Shown here: positions 44,286-53,049 of the stretch, piece after piece
How the letters are laid out: each line of letters opens with the position of its first letter
Position numbering within the stretch: the first letter of the stretch is position 1
From: Flavobacteriales bacterium
GTDB lineage: Bacteria > Bacteroidota > Bacteroidia > Flavobacteriales_F > PHOS-HE28
Direction: 5' to 3'
Length of the DNA: 64,000 nt
Assembly (NCBI GenBank): GCA_016713875.1
Contig: JADJOI010000003.1
Location: forward strand, 3,832,074 to 3,896,073
Program-made: the position numbers and the translations under genes
The notes under the pieces: model-generated
The model's database searches: none
What the model was told of the DNA's origin: nothing
Seen by the model: only the letters and a program-made list of their open reading frames with translations

Positions 44286-45309
44286 GGCGGCGGAGCAGCT
44301 CGGCGAAGCGTTCGGGTTCGTTCAGGATCACGGTCCGCATGCCGATCGTGGCCACGGGAAGTTCTTGAAGGGGTCCGCCGGGGATCAGCGGCCTCAGCCG
44401 GGCGGCGTCCTTTTCCGTGGTGATCAGCAGGTTCGGAGCGGGCGCGAAGGTATCGAATCGACGTGCCAGCAGGGCCAGGTCGCCGGGGGTGAACGCGTGG
44501 TGGTCGGGGAACCCCTTGTGCTCCACCGGCCCGAACAAGGTCCGCACATGCTCCACGAAGGGCTCCGGGTGGGCGATGCCGGTGACCACCAACGCCCCGG
44601 TCCGCTGCCCGGGGGCGCGGTCCAAAGGCTGCCCGTCCAACGACCGCGGCGGCTCGTAGGTGATGCCTGCGAAGAACAGCTCCTGGTCCGACCGCAGGTG
44701 GAGGCGCTCGCGCCAACGGGCCTGTTCCTCCGCCGAAGGCGGTTCCGCGCATTTGGTCACCACCACGAGCTGTGCGGCCCGCGCCCTGCACCGCAGGTCG
44801 CGCAGGGTCCCTGCCGGCACCAGCGCATCGTCGCAATAGGGTCGATGGGCGGTGGTGAGCAGGATGTTGAGCCCCGCGTTCAGGCGGCGGTGCTGTAGGG
44901 CGTCGTCCAGCACCACGCCCTTGACGGCGGGTACCGCCTGTTCGATGTGCGCGATGGCCGCCACCCGGTCCGCGCCCACGAACACCCGGACGTCGGGGAA
45001 CTTCCGCTTCACCTGGAGGGGCTCGTCGCCGCTGCGTTCCGCGGTGTCGCCGACCGCCACCTCGTGGATGTCCGTCCCCGACCGGCCATAGCCCCGGCTC
45101 AGGGTGGCCAGCGGCCGCCGATCGTGCAGCGTGCGCAGCACCAGTTCCAGCATGGGCGTCTTGCCCGTCCCCCCCAGGGCGAGGTTGCCGATGGCGATGG
45201 TGGGCACGGCGGGGCGTGTGCTCCGCAGCAGGCCGGAATCATAGAGCGCATGGCGCAGCCGGAGCACGGCGGCGGTGGGCCAGGAGAGGGGGGCGAGGAT
45301 GGATCGCAT
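44257..45309 (-). CDS. lpxK: tetraacyldisaccharide 4'-kinase
   Basis: A 350-residue membrane-associated kinase that phosphorylates lipid A precursor at the 4' position. The P-loop GNLALGGTGKTP is at about residues 41-52. Other family features are TLSRGYGR, GDEPLQVKRKFPDV, VVLDDALQHRRL and DHHAFTPGDL. The N-terminal hydrophobic and amphipathic stretch (PLSWPTAAVLRLRHALY) would hold it at the membrane. ATG 45309 was chosen because family similarity starts there. The 3' end overlaps the phosphorylase gene by 29 bases. With lpxH it shows that this organism makes lipid A. Confidence 0.95.
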   Translation of the reverse strand: MRSILAPLSWPTAAVLRLRHALYDSGLLRSTRPAVPTIAIGNLALGGTGKTPMLELVLRTLHDRRPLATLSRGYGRSGTDIHEVAVGDTAERSGDEPLQVKRKFPDVRVFVGADRVAAIAHIEQAVPAVKGVVLDDALQHRRLNAGLNILLTTAHRPYCDDALVPAGTLRDLRCRARAAQLVVVTKCAEPPSAEEQARWRERLHLRSDQELFFAGITYEPPRSLDGQPLDRAPGQRTGALVVTGIAHPEPFVEHVRTLFGPVEHKGFPDHHAFTPGDLALLARRFDTFAPAPNLLITTEKDAARLRPLIPGGPLQELPVATIGMRTVILNEPERFAELLRRHVGPHPAHR

Positions 45310-45428
45310 GCCGTTCCCGGTGCGGTGGGCGGTTCGCATGCAAAGCAACGCACCACGATGTGAGATCGGCCAGATCGGGTGCGCCACTTTCCCATACCTT
45401 CGATACGCATCCCCTCACCCCCTTCCCC

Positions 45429-48400
45429 ATGCGCACGCTTCGTCACCCATGGGTTCTGGTCGTTCTGCTCGTTGCCGCACCGGCGGTCCTGGTGGCCCAG
45501 CCGCCGATGGTGACCAAGTACTTGTACGAGTTCGACACGCTTGGCTCCGGCCACCCCAACGACCTGATCAATGACCAGCCAGCGCTGCTGAAGGCTGCCG
45601 CCTTCTTCCAGGCTCGTGGTGGCTACGGCACCCTGATCCTGGAGGGGGGCGAGTACATCGTGGGAGTGCAGGAGCTGCACTGGGCCACCGACCCCCTGCC
45701 AGGGCCGGACTGGACCGCTCACGAATACCCTAGCGGGCTGCCCCCTTCTGCCCCCAAATGCTCACCCTTGGTGGCCGTGCAGACCGGCTTCACCCTCGAA
45801 GGATGTGCGCAGTTCACCATCCAAGGGGGCATCAACACCACCATCCGCTACCGGGACTGCCTGTACTACGGCACCTTCCTGCGCACCGCCGGCACCGACG
45901 AGGTGTTCAGCGCGGCCGGTGTGGATAGTTGCCAGTCCTGCGATCACCCGGGGCAGTTGCCCGATCTGCTGCACGCTTACGTGGGCAACATGTTCCGCTT
46001 CAGCCATTGCGACTCCATCACCGTGCGCGACCTGGACCTGAACGGCAACATTGACAAGGCCCTCCTGGGCGGCCGCAGTTGGTTCGATGGGATCCAGACG
46101 GACTACGACGGTCTCCTGATCCACGAGTCCAGCAACTGTCTCGTCGATCATGTGCGGGCACATCACTTCGGCCGGGACGGGCTCACGATCTATGCCACAT
46201 ACGCGGACACGCTGGTACCCTTTGCCACGGTGTACCCCGGCCTGCAGGTGGGCATCGACCCGGCCGACAGCAGCGCCACCCCGGGTAACCGCACTGTGCT
46301 CTTCAACAACCGTGTGCTGACCAGCCGGTTCGAATGGAACGGCCGGCAGGGCCTCTCCTGGACCGGCCTTTCCGGGCTTCAGGTCTCGGATTGCGACTTC
46401 AACTACAACGGCGCCGGGCGCATGACCAGCCAGCCTGGTTCGGGCCTGGACATCGAGGGCGTGGGCGGACCCATGCGTGTGAGGCACGGAACCTTCGACA
46501 ACTGCCGCTTCCTGCACAATCGCTCGCATGGGATCGTTTCCGCCGGAGCCCGATGCCTGGGACAGCAGGACTTCAAATTCACGAAATGCGTGGTGAAAGC
46601 CGGCCTGGAGGGCATGGCCATCTGGCCCGAGACCCGGCAGATGTCATTCGACAGTTGCGAGGTGTACGGCAACGTGGGCCGGTTCTATGAGCAGCCGGAG
46701 AACCTGCCCTACGACCCGGCCTACGACCTGGAGTTCCGTCATACCAACTTCCATGAAGAGGACGACCAGTGGGCCTACGTTTCATGGACGATCTACGGTA
46801 TACATGATACCGCCACCTGCGCGGCGGGCCCGCACATGTTCCGGTTCACCAAGACCCCCGGCTCGCGGGTGATCTTCGATCACTGTGGTTTCTACACCAA
46901 TTGCAGGGCCATCGTGCGCTTCTATGGCCGGGACACGTCCTCCACCGCACTCCCGTATTGCCCCCTGAACAGCACGGGACCCTGCATCGGTTGCGACAGT
47001 GCGGACGACCGCTACGTGAGGGTGATGAATTGCACCTTCGTCAACACGGGGCGGTCCGGTTGTGGCACGCTCACCGAGGTCTTTTCGGGCAAGCACACGC
47101 TGGTGGATAGCTTGACGTCCTTCACCATTCCCGGCATCGTGCGCGGCGGCCTTCCCAGCGACCAGTATAATGTCGTGTTCGACAACTGTGCACCGTATTG
47201 TGCGGGGTACACCATCGATACCATCCCCGTGACGGTGTTCCCGGAGTGCAAACCATACTTCTTCCTTCACGACACCGTGCCTCATTGGGACCTCTGCGAT
47301 CCCGCCAACAACGTGCTCATGCCGCCGTGCAGCAGCGATGCCAACTGCTATTCACTCACCGTCCTTGCTGACAGTGCCTTCGCGAGCGTGGTGGGCGATG
47401 TCTTCATCGGTACGGTGAACATCCAGGGGCGGTTCTTCGTGGATGCGGATGTGCTCTTTCAGAACGCCGAAGTGCGTCTGCATCCCGGCGCGGAGATCAT
47501 CGTGCAGAACGGCTGGACGCTCGACATCGAGAACAGCTCCTTCGCCGCCTGCAATGGGGTGATGTGGAGAAGCATCACGGCGGAGGACGGGGCTACTTTG
47601 CGCATCCGGGGGTCTTTCATGGACGATGCGGAAAGCGCCGTGGCCGCCCTGGACGGCTCCACCATCTGGGTGGATGGCACCCAGTTCCACAACAACCGCG
47701 TGGGCATCGGCATCCCCGATGTGGGCCTGCCTTACAACAACGTGGCCTGCTGGGTGAGCAACAGCACGTTCTACAGCGCGGGCGCCATGCCGCTGCCCTG
47801 CCCCGGCCAGACCACCTCCGTGGGCGACCGGGGCTTCGCGGCCTTTGCCGTGCACCGCACCACCCTGGACCTCGCCGGTGGCCACAACACCCTCCACACC
47901 CTGAGCAATGGCATCGTGGCCCACCAGAGCGATGTGCAGGTGAGCGACTGCCGCATGCAGGACATCCAGCCCGATAGCGCCTACACCCTCACGGGCAACG
48001 GCGCTGGCATCTTCGCCCGCGGCGACCAAGGCTACCACTTCCTGCGGCAGCAGGGCTACGGCATGGCCGGCACCCCCAGTTTCACCAGCTGCCGCTGGGG
48101 CGTGTACACCGAGTACATGAACGTGCTGAGCACAGACAACCGGATGCTGGACATGGGTACCGCCCACCATGTGGAGCGCAGCGGCTACCGCTATGTGGAC
48201 ATCCTCACCAACCTCGTGGCCGCCCACCGGAACGGCATGGAACTGCGGGCCAATGACGGCGCGGCGCACATCCTGCTGCAAGGCAACGACATCACCTTCG
48301 GCGACCACCCTTGCGCCAATTGCAAGGGCTACACGGGCATCCTCGTCACCGAGGGCAACCAGCAGGCGCATGATGCGCGCATCCTGAACAACAGCATCCA

Positions 48401-50021
48401 CTTCTTGAACGCGCCCACCTCGCGCTTCGGCATCGCCCTCACCGCCGCCGATGCCTGGCAGGTGGCCGACAACACGGTGCTGCTGGTGAGCAATGCCCAC
48501 AACCGCACGGGCATCCAGCTGGAGGGCTGCCGGGCCACGGAGGTGAGTTGCAACCAGATCAGCAGCAGCGACACCGGCTACCCCATCGCCGCACAAAGCG
48601 CCATCCGCAACATGATGGGGAGCCAGCCGCTGATCAGCTGCAACGAGATGGACCGCACGGCCAATGGCATCCTGTTCAACGGCGTGGCCTACAACACCGA
48701 CGTGCGCGGCAACTTCTTCCACAACCACAAGTGGCCGTTGCACCTGGATGCCACGGCGATCATCGATGCGCAGGTGCGGAAGGGGAACTTATGGGATACG
48801 GCGGCCGTGACGCCTGTATGGGGGGCGTGGTATGAGGTGAGTGATGCGCAGTCTGTGGTTTCGCTTTTTCTGTATGATCCCACTACCGTTGGCAGTGGTA
48901 CAACGCAGCCGCCCTCATGGTCACCACCAAGCTGGTTCAACGTCACGTCGGGCGCGAACTACGATTGCGCTGATCATCATGGAACGCATTATTGCAGCCA
49001 GTTCGATGGCGACCGTTGTGCGGATTGCGTGAAGGAATTGGACGAGAAGATCGCCAGTGACAGTTTGGAGAACGATGCGTACACGGAAGAGACGCAGTGG
49101 ATACTGAAAGCGGACCTGTACAAGAAGCTGGATGACTCACCTGCCTTGCTGGACAGCCTACAGAGCTTGGAGGACTTCTATGATGAGCTGCAAGGCAGCA
49201 CGACAGCCGCTTTCAAGGCCATCGACGACGTCCGGCTGGCGCTCTACGACCTGGACAGCAGCGTGGTCGCGCAGTTGCAGGCGAATCGTGCCCAGGTCGA
49301 GGGCTACATGGCCTTGGTGAAGGATGGTCTGGAACAACTGGGTGACAGTACGTTTACGCTGGCACAGCGACAGGCTATCCTGACCAGCGTCAGTGGTTAC
49401 CGCCAGAACATCGCTGACCTATCCACATGGAACGCAACAGCTTTGCAAGGCGCCAGCACCTCCAAGGTGCTTACTGCCACCGGCGTGCAGGCCGCGAATG
49501 CGAACATCACGACCAGCGAACTGATCGAGGCGAACGAGCGAGCTGTGAACGACATTTACCTGGCTACCATAGCCAAGGATGTGGATGGCTTCACCTTGGC
49601 GCAGGCCACTGACCTTTTTAACATCGCAAGCCAATGTCCCATGCTTGGAGGTAACGCGGTCTTCAAGGCGCGATCCCTGTATTGGCTCGTCGATGACAAA
49701 TACGACTTCGATGAACAGTTGTTGTGTCTGCCGCACGGTATCATCGTGAAGAACCTGACCGACCGGACCTCGAACGCTGTTGCCGTGATCCCCAATCCTG
49801 CTGTGGACGAAGCCACCTTGGTTTTGGACCGCGTGCTTGACGAACCTGGAGCCTTTGTGGTCTTCGATGGCTTGGGTGGTGAGGTGATGCGCCATGGCGT
49901 GCCCATTGAGGTGCCACGTATCGCGTTCAGCACGCGCTCGCTGGCGCCCGCTATCTACCACTACCAGGTGCAAGGGCCTTCCGGCATCATCGGTTCAGGC
50001 AAGCTCACCATCATTCGCTAA
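45429..50021 (+). CDS. T9SS-exported right-handed beta-helix protein
   Basis: A 1530-residue protein from ATG 45429 with signal peptide MRTLRHPWVLVVLLVAAPAV-. Residues about 90-1080 hold many parallel beta-helix rungs of the pectate-lyase/NosD type (SNCLVDHVRAHHFGRDGL, LQVSDCDFNYNG, GIQLEGCRATEVSCNQI and others). Residues about 1140-1420 are helical with Leu- and Asp-rich segments, and the end is a T9SS type A sorting domain (VAVIPNPAVDEATLVL ... IIGSGKLTIIR). From about residue 1050 onward it is paralogous, in line, with the gene at 51547-53046. Base composition changes inside the gene: after about 48790 A and T are visibly more frequent. The function is likely binding of, or action on, polysaccharide (inference). 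A weak TACCTTCG box lies at 45395-45402. Confidence 0.85.
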   Translation: MRTLRHPWVLVVLLVAAPAVLVAQPPMVTKYLYEFDTLGSGHPNDLINDQPALLKAAAFFQARGGYGTLILEGGEYIVGVQELHWATDPLPGPDWTAHEYPSGLPPSAPKCSPLVAVQTGFTLEGCAQFTIQGGINTTIRYRDCLYYGTFLRTAGTDEVFSAAGVDSCQSCDHPGQLPDLLHAYVGNMFRFSHCDSITVRDLDLNGNIDKALLGGRSWFDGIQTDYDGLLIHESSNCLVDHVRAHHFGRDGLTIYATYADTLVPFATVYPGLQVGIDPADSSATPGNRTVLFNNRVLTSRFEWNGRQGLSWTGLSGLQVSDCDFNYNGAGRMTSQPGSGLDIEGVGGPMRVRHGTFDNCRFLHNRSHGIVSAGARCLGQQDFKFTKCVVKAGLEGMAIWPETRQMSFDSCEVYGNVGRFYEQPENLPYDPAYDLEFRHTNFHEEDDQWAYVSWTIYGIHDTATCAAGPHMFRFTKTPGSRVIFDHCGFYTNCRAIVRFYGRDTSSTALPYCPLNSTGPCIGCDSADDRYVRVMNCTFVNTGRSGCGTLTEVFSGKHTLVDSLTSFTIPGIVRGGLPSDQYNVVFDNCAPYCAGYTIDTIPVTVFPECKPYFFLHDTVPHWDLCDPANNVLMPPCSSDANCYSLTVLADSAFASVVGDVFIGTVNIQGRFFVDADVLFQNAEVRLHPGAEIIVQNGWTLDIENSSFAACNGVMWRSITAEDGATLRIRGSFMDDAESAVAALDGSTIWVDGTQFHNNRVGIGIPDVGLPYNNVACWVSNSTFYSAGAMPLPCPGQTTSVGDRGFAAFAVHRTTLDLAGGHNTLHTLSNGIVAHQSDVQVSDCRMQDIQPDSAYTLTGNGAGIFARGDQGYHFLRQQGYGMAGTPSFTSCRWGVYTEYMNVLSTDNRMLDMGTAHHVERSGYRYVDILTNLVAAHRNGMELRANDGAAHILLQGNDITFGDHPCANCKGYTGILVTEGNQQAHDARILNNSIHFLNAPTSRFGIALTAADAWQVADNTVLLVSNAHNRTGIQLEGCRATEVSCNQISSSDTGYPIAAQSAIRNMMGSQPLISCNEMDRTANGILFNGVAYNTDVRGNFFHNHKWPLHLDATAIIDAQVRKGNLWDTAAVTPVWGAWYEVSDAQSVVSLFLYDPTTVGSGTTQPPSWSPPSWFNVTSGANYDCADHHGTHYCSQFDGDRCADCVKELDEKIASDSLENDAYTEETQWILKADLYKKLDDSPALLDSLQSLEDFYDELQGSTTAAFKAIDDVRLALYDLDSSVVAQLQANRAQVEGYMALVKDGLEQLGDSTFTLAQRQAILTSVSGYRQNIADLSTWNATALQGASTSKVLTATGVQAANANITTSELIEANERAVNDIYLATIAKDVDGFTLAQATDLFNIASQCPMLGGNAVFKARSLYWLVDDKYDFDEQLLCLPHGIIVKNLTDRTSNAVAVIPNPAVDEATLVLDRVLDEPGAFVVFDGLGGEVMRHGVPIEVPRIAFSTRSLAPAIYHYQVQGPSGIIGSGKLTIIR

Positions 50022-51604
50022 TGCTTAACCGCAACATCAAGCACCGCACGAAGTTCGCGAAGCTCGGTCTTGCCGCGCTTGTACAGTGTTTCCTTGGCAG
50101 TTGGCAAGCGGGTTTTGGCCAGGGATGGAACGATTTGTGGTTGGGTGGATTCGACAGTGATGGCCCACCTCCATTCGGCGGAGTGGATCTTGAGTTCATT
50201 ACAGGTAGCTTGGTGATATCCACGGTATCGCGCGATATCGGCTTCCGCAGGACCTCCGCCAATATCACGGATGCGAACGGCGACCTGCTCTTTAGCACTA
50301 ATGGTGCATTCGTAGCCAATGCGTTTGGGGACACCATGCTCAACGGGACAGGACTGAGCCCTGGTTGGTACGCGGATCAGTACACAGAGGGATTCGCGAT
50401 ACCACAGGGCGTGCTGGTTCTTCCAAAACCTGAAGCACCGGATATCTACTATCTCTTCCACAATTCCGTTGATGTTTGGGCAGGGCCACATGCTCAATCG
50501 CTTTACCTGACGACCATCGACATGAGCCTTGACGGTGGGTTGGGAGGAGTGACAAGCAAGAACCAAGTGATCTTTTCCGACGACCTGAACGTGGGCCGGC
50601 TCACCGCCGTGCGCCATGCCAATGGCCGCGATTGGTGGGTCTTCTGCCACAAGCTGGATACCAACATCTACTACAGGCTTTTGGTCACCCCCTCCGGAAT
50701 CACGATCGATGGCACACAGGCGATCGGGGCTATCCGCGAGGCGGATGCCGGTCAGGTGTGCTTCTCACCCGACGGCAGCAAGTTCGCCTACTACTGGGGC
50801 GATGAGCCCGGCGATGACCTGGATATCCTGAGCTTCGATCGTTGCACCGGGCACTTCTTCGACGTGATCAACGTTCAGATCAGCGATTACGATGGTGGTG
50901 GAGGTGTGGCATTCTCCCCCAACGGCCGTTACGTCTACGTGTCCTCGGTATTCGATGTCTACCAGTTCGATACGGAGGCTGCTGATGTGGCCGCATCCAT
51001 GGTACATATCGCTGAATGGGATAGTACGTATTCGCCATTCCCGCCTTTGGCAACGCTCTTCGACATCGCCCAACTCGCGCCCGATGGCAAGATCTACATC
51101 AGCACGGGCAACAGCACCGACAAACTGCATGTGATCCACTCACCCGATTCGGCTGGGCTGGCATGTAACATCGAGCAGCATGGGATCGCGTTACCGAGGT
51201 ACTTCAGCAACTCATTGCCCAACCACCCCAACTACCATCTAGGCCCGATCGATGGCAGTGTGTGCGATAGCTTGGGGATCAATGCGGGCATGCTCGAGGA
51301 GGCACTGCGGCTTGGTGTGCAGGCGTATCCGAACCCCAGCGCAGGGAACTTCACCCTCAGCTATCCCGCGCAAAGCACAGTGGGCGAGTTAGAAGTGCGC
51401 GACCTGTCGGGTCGCCTTCTACTGCGTGAGCGCATTCCGCAGTGGAGCCAGTTACACAGTGTGGAGTTGCACGAGGCAGCGGGCATGTACCAATGCCGCA
51501 TCGTCTGGGGGACACAGCGGGCCGCAGTCCGGGTTATACTAGAACCATGAGACGATCAACCGTCCTTTTGCTCTGCGTCCCGGTCATGCCAGTGGTGGCC
51601 ACCA
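48577..51604 (+). repeat. tandem segmental duplication, copy 1 (about 3.03 kb)
   Basis: This unit covers the 3' half of the beta-helix gene plus the following 509-residue gene. It corresponds in line to 51605-54576, with an offset of 3028 bases at the left end and 3025 at the ends of the first genes. Identity is uneven: bases 48577-48735 match the second copy almost perfectly, and the rest is diverged. Confidence 0.85.
50021..51550 (+). CDS. T9SS-exported propeller-like protein, paralogue A
   Basis: A 509-residue secreted protein whose ATG shares a base with the preceding stop (TAATG). The signal peptide is atypically long (ends near AGFGQ). The body looks like a PD40-type propeller: NLWLGGFDSDGPPPFGG-type opening, LFSTNGAFV, CFSPDGSKFAYYW, VAFSPNGRYVYVSS, LAPDGKIYISTGNS. 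Proteins with this opening and an N-terminal STNG phrase are frequent in Bacteroidota next to sorting domains. The C-terminus is a T9SS type A domain (VQAYPNPSAGNFTLSYP, LEVRDLSGRLLLRE, GMYQCRIVWG). It is the first of two tandem paralogues; the other is at 53050-54576. No enzyme motif is seen. Confidence 0.85.
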   Translation: MLNRNIKHRTKFAKLGLAALVQCFLGSWQAGFGQGWNDLWLGGFDSDGPPPFGGVDLEFITGSLVISTVSRDIGFRRTSANITDANGDLLFSTNGAFVANAFGDTMLNGTGLSPGWYADQYTEGFAIPQGVLVLPKPEAPDIYYLFHNSVDVWAGPHAQSLYLTTIDMSLDGGLGGVTSKNQVIFSDDLNVGRLTAVRHANGRDWWVFCHKLDTNIYYRLLVTPSGITIDGTQAIGAIREADAGQVCFSPDGSKFAYYWGDEPGDDLDILSFDRCTGHFFDVINVQISDYDGGGGVAFSPNGRYVYVSSVFDVYQFDTEAADVAASMVHIAEWDSTYSPFPPLATLFDIAQLAPDGKIYISTGNSTDKLHVIHSPDSAGLACNIEQHGIALPRYFSNSLPNHPNYHLGPIDGSVCDSLGINAGMLEEALRLGVQAYPNPSAGNFTLSYPAQSTVGELEVRDLSGRLLLRERIPQWSQLHSVELHEAAGMYQCRIVWGTQRAAVRVILEP

Positions 51605-53046
51605 GCTACCCCATCGCCGCACAAAGCGCGATCCGCAACATGATGGGGAGCCAGCCGCTGATCAGCTGCAACGAGATGGACCGCACGGCCAATGGCATCC
51701 TGTTCAACGGCGTGGCCTACAACACCGATGTACGTGGCAACTTCTTCCACAACCACAAGTGGGCGTTGCATTTGGATGGTACTGCGGTGATCGGTCTGCA
51801 AGAACTAAAAGGGAACCTGTGGTACAACGCCGCTGGTGCTGGTGGGGTTTGCGCCTTGTATGAGGACACGATCAATGCCCCGAACTTCCCTTTCCGCTAC
51901 AACCCGGCCATCATCAGTGGAGGCAATACACAACCTCCATCGGTATCTCCCAACGGCTGGTTCAGCGTTCTCTTTGGTGCGAACTACGATTGCGCCGACC
52001 ACCACGGCATGGATTACTGCAGCCAGTTCGAGGGAGAACGGGACAACGAGCGCCTGACCGGACTGGATGTGCGGCTGGCGAACGATAGTTTAGAGAATGG
52101 CCCTTACACGGATGAATCGAAATGGATGCTCAAAAGCGGGTTGTACAAGAAACTCGACGAGAACCCGGAGTTGCAGGATAGTTTGCAAGTGATGGCCGAT
52201 CTCTATGATGAGATGCAAGGCAGCACCACTTCGACCTTCAAGGGGATCGACGACAGCCAACAGGCCCTGTACGATTTGGACAGCAACGTGGTGGTGCAAT
52301 TACGGGCCAACAGCGCGCAGATCGGCAGTCTGGCTATGCTCGTGCAGGGAGATTTGGAGCAGTTGGGTGAAAGCAACCTGACATTCGCACAACGGGAGGC
52401 TATTCTTGCGGGGTTGAACGGCTATCGAGAAGACATCCGGGACTTGTCCGCGTGGAGCACGGCGATACTACAAGCAGTATCCAGTTCCAAGGAGCAAAGC
52501 GCTCATACCGTTCAGGTCACGAACACCGGTATTGCGATAGCTGAGCTGATCGAGGAGAACCAAAAGACCGTGAACGAGATCTATCTCGCCACGATAGGCA
52601 AGGATGTGGACATCTTCTCCACCACACAAGCCGGTGCGCTCTTTGACATCGCGAACCAGTGTCCGATGATCGGCGGCAATGCGGTCTTCAAGGCCCGCTC
52701 CCTCTACTGGCTCATCGACGACAACTACGATTTTGATGATCCGCTTCTGTGCCTGTCCTACGGCATCATCGTGAAGAGCTTGACCGAACGACAAGCGAAT
52801 ACGATCAGTGTAATACCCAATCCAGCGAGAGACGAGGCTAGCTTGGTAATGCCTCAGGAGTTGAAGGATCCCGGGACGCTGATCATTTACGATGCGCTCG
52901 GAGCCGAAGTGCTGCGCAGCAGCATACCTGCTGAGACGATGCGCTTTGCCTTTAGCACAGCGGCACTTTCCCCTGCGCTATATCACTACATGGTGCTTAC
53001 AGTTGAGGGCGTGATCGGCTATGGGAAGTTGACCATCCTTCGCTGA
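51547..53046 (+). CDS. chimeric T9SS protein: new signal peptide on C-terminal half of the beta-helix protein
   Basis: A 499-residue protein whose ATG overlaps the previous stop (ATGA). Residues 1-20 (MRRSTVLLLCVPVMPVVATS) are unlike the beta-helix protein and look like a secretory signal. From residue 20 (YPIAAQSAIRNMMGSQPL) to the end the protein is collinear with residues 1050-1530 of the upstream gene, including the last helix rungs, the helical domain and the T9SS type A domain (ISVIPNPARDEASLVM ... GVIGYGKLTILR). It therefore lacks most of the beta helix. It has no internal stops or frameshifts and codon use is normal, so it is probably a working gene rather than a fragment. It looks like the product of tandem duplication joining another gene's signal peptide to the beta-helix C-terminus. 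Confidence 0.82.
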   Translation: MRRSTVLLLCVPVMPVVATSYPIAAQSAIRNMMGSQPLISCNEMDRTANGILFNGVAYNTDVRGNFFHNHKWALHLDGTAVIGLQELKGNLWYNAAGAGGVCALYEDTINAPNFPFRYNPAIISGGNTQPPSVSPNGWFSVLFGANYDCADHHGMDYCSQFEGERDNERLTGLDVRLANDSLENGPYTDESKWMLKSGLYKKLDENPELQDSLQVMADLYDEMQGSTTSTFKGIDDSQQALYDLDSNVVVQLRANSAQIGSLAMLVQGDLEQLGESNLTFAQREAILAGLNGYREDIRDLSAWSTAILQAVSSSKEQSAHTVQVTNTGIAIAELIEENQKTVNEIYLATIGKDVDIFSTTQAGALFDIANQCPMIGGNAVFKARSLYWLIDDNYDFDDPLLCLSYGIIVKSLTERQANTISVIPNPARDEASLVMPQELKDPGTLIIYDALGAEVLRSSIPAETMRFAFSTAALSPALYHYMVLTVEGVIGYGKLTILR

Positions 53047-53049
53047 TCA

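Noticed and set aside
51547..53046. Truncated pseudogene of the beta-helix protein.
   Set aside because: It has a coupled start codon, a signal-like N-terminus, an uninterrupted frame and an intact sorting domain, so a functional chimera is more likely.
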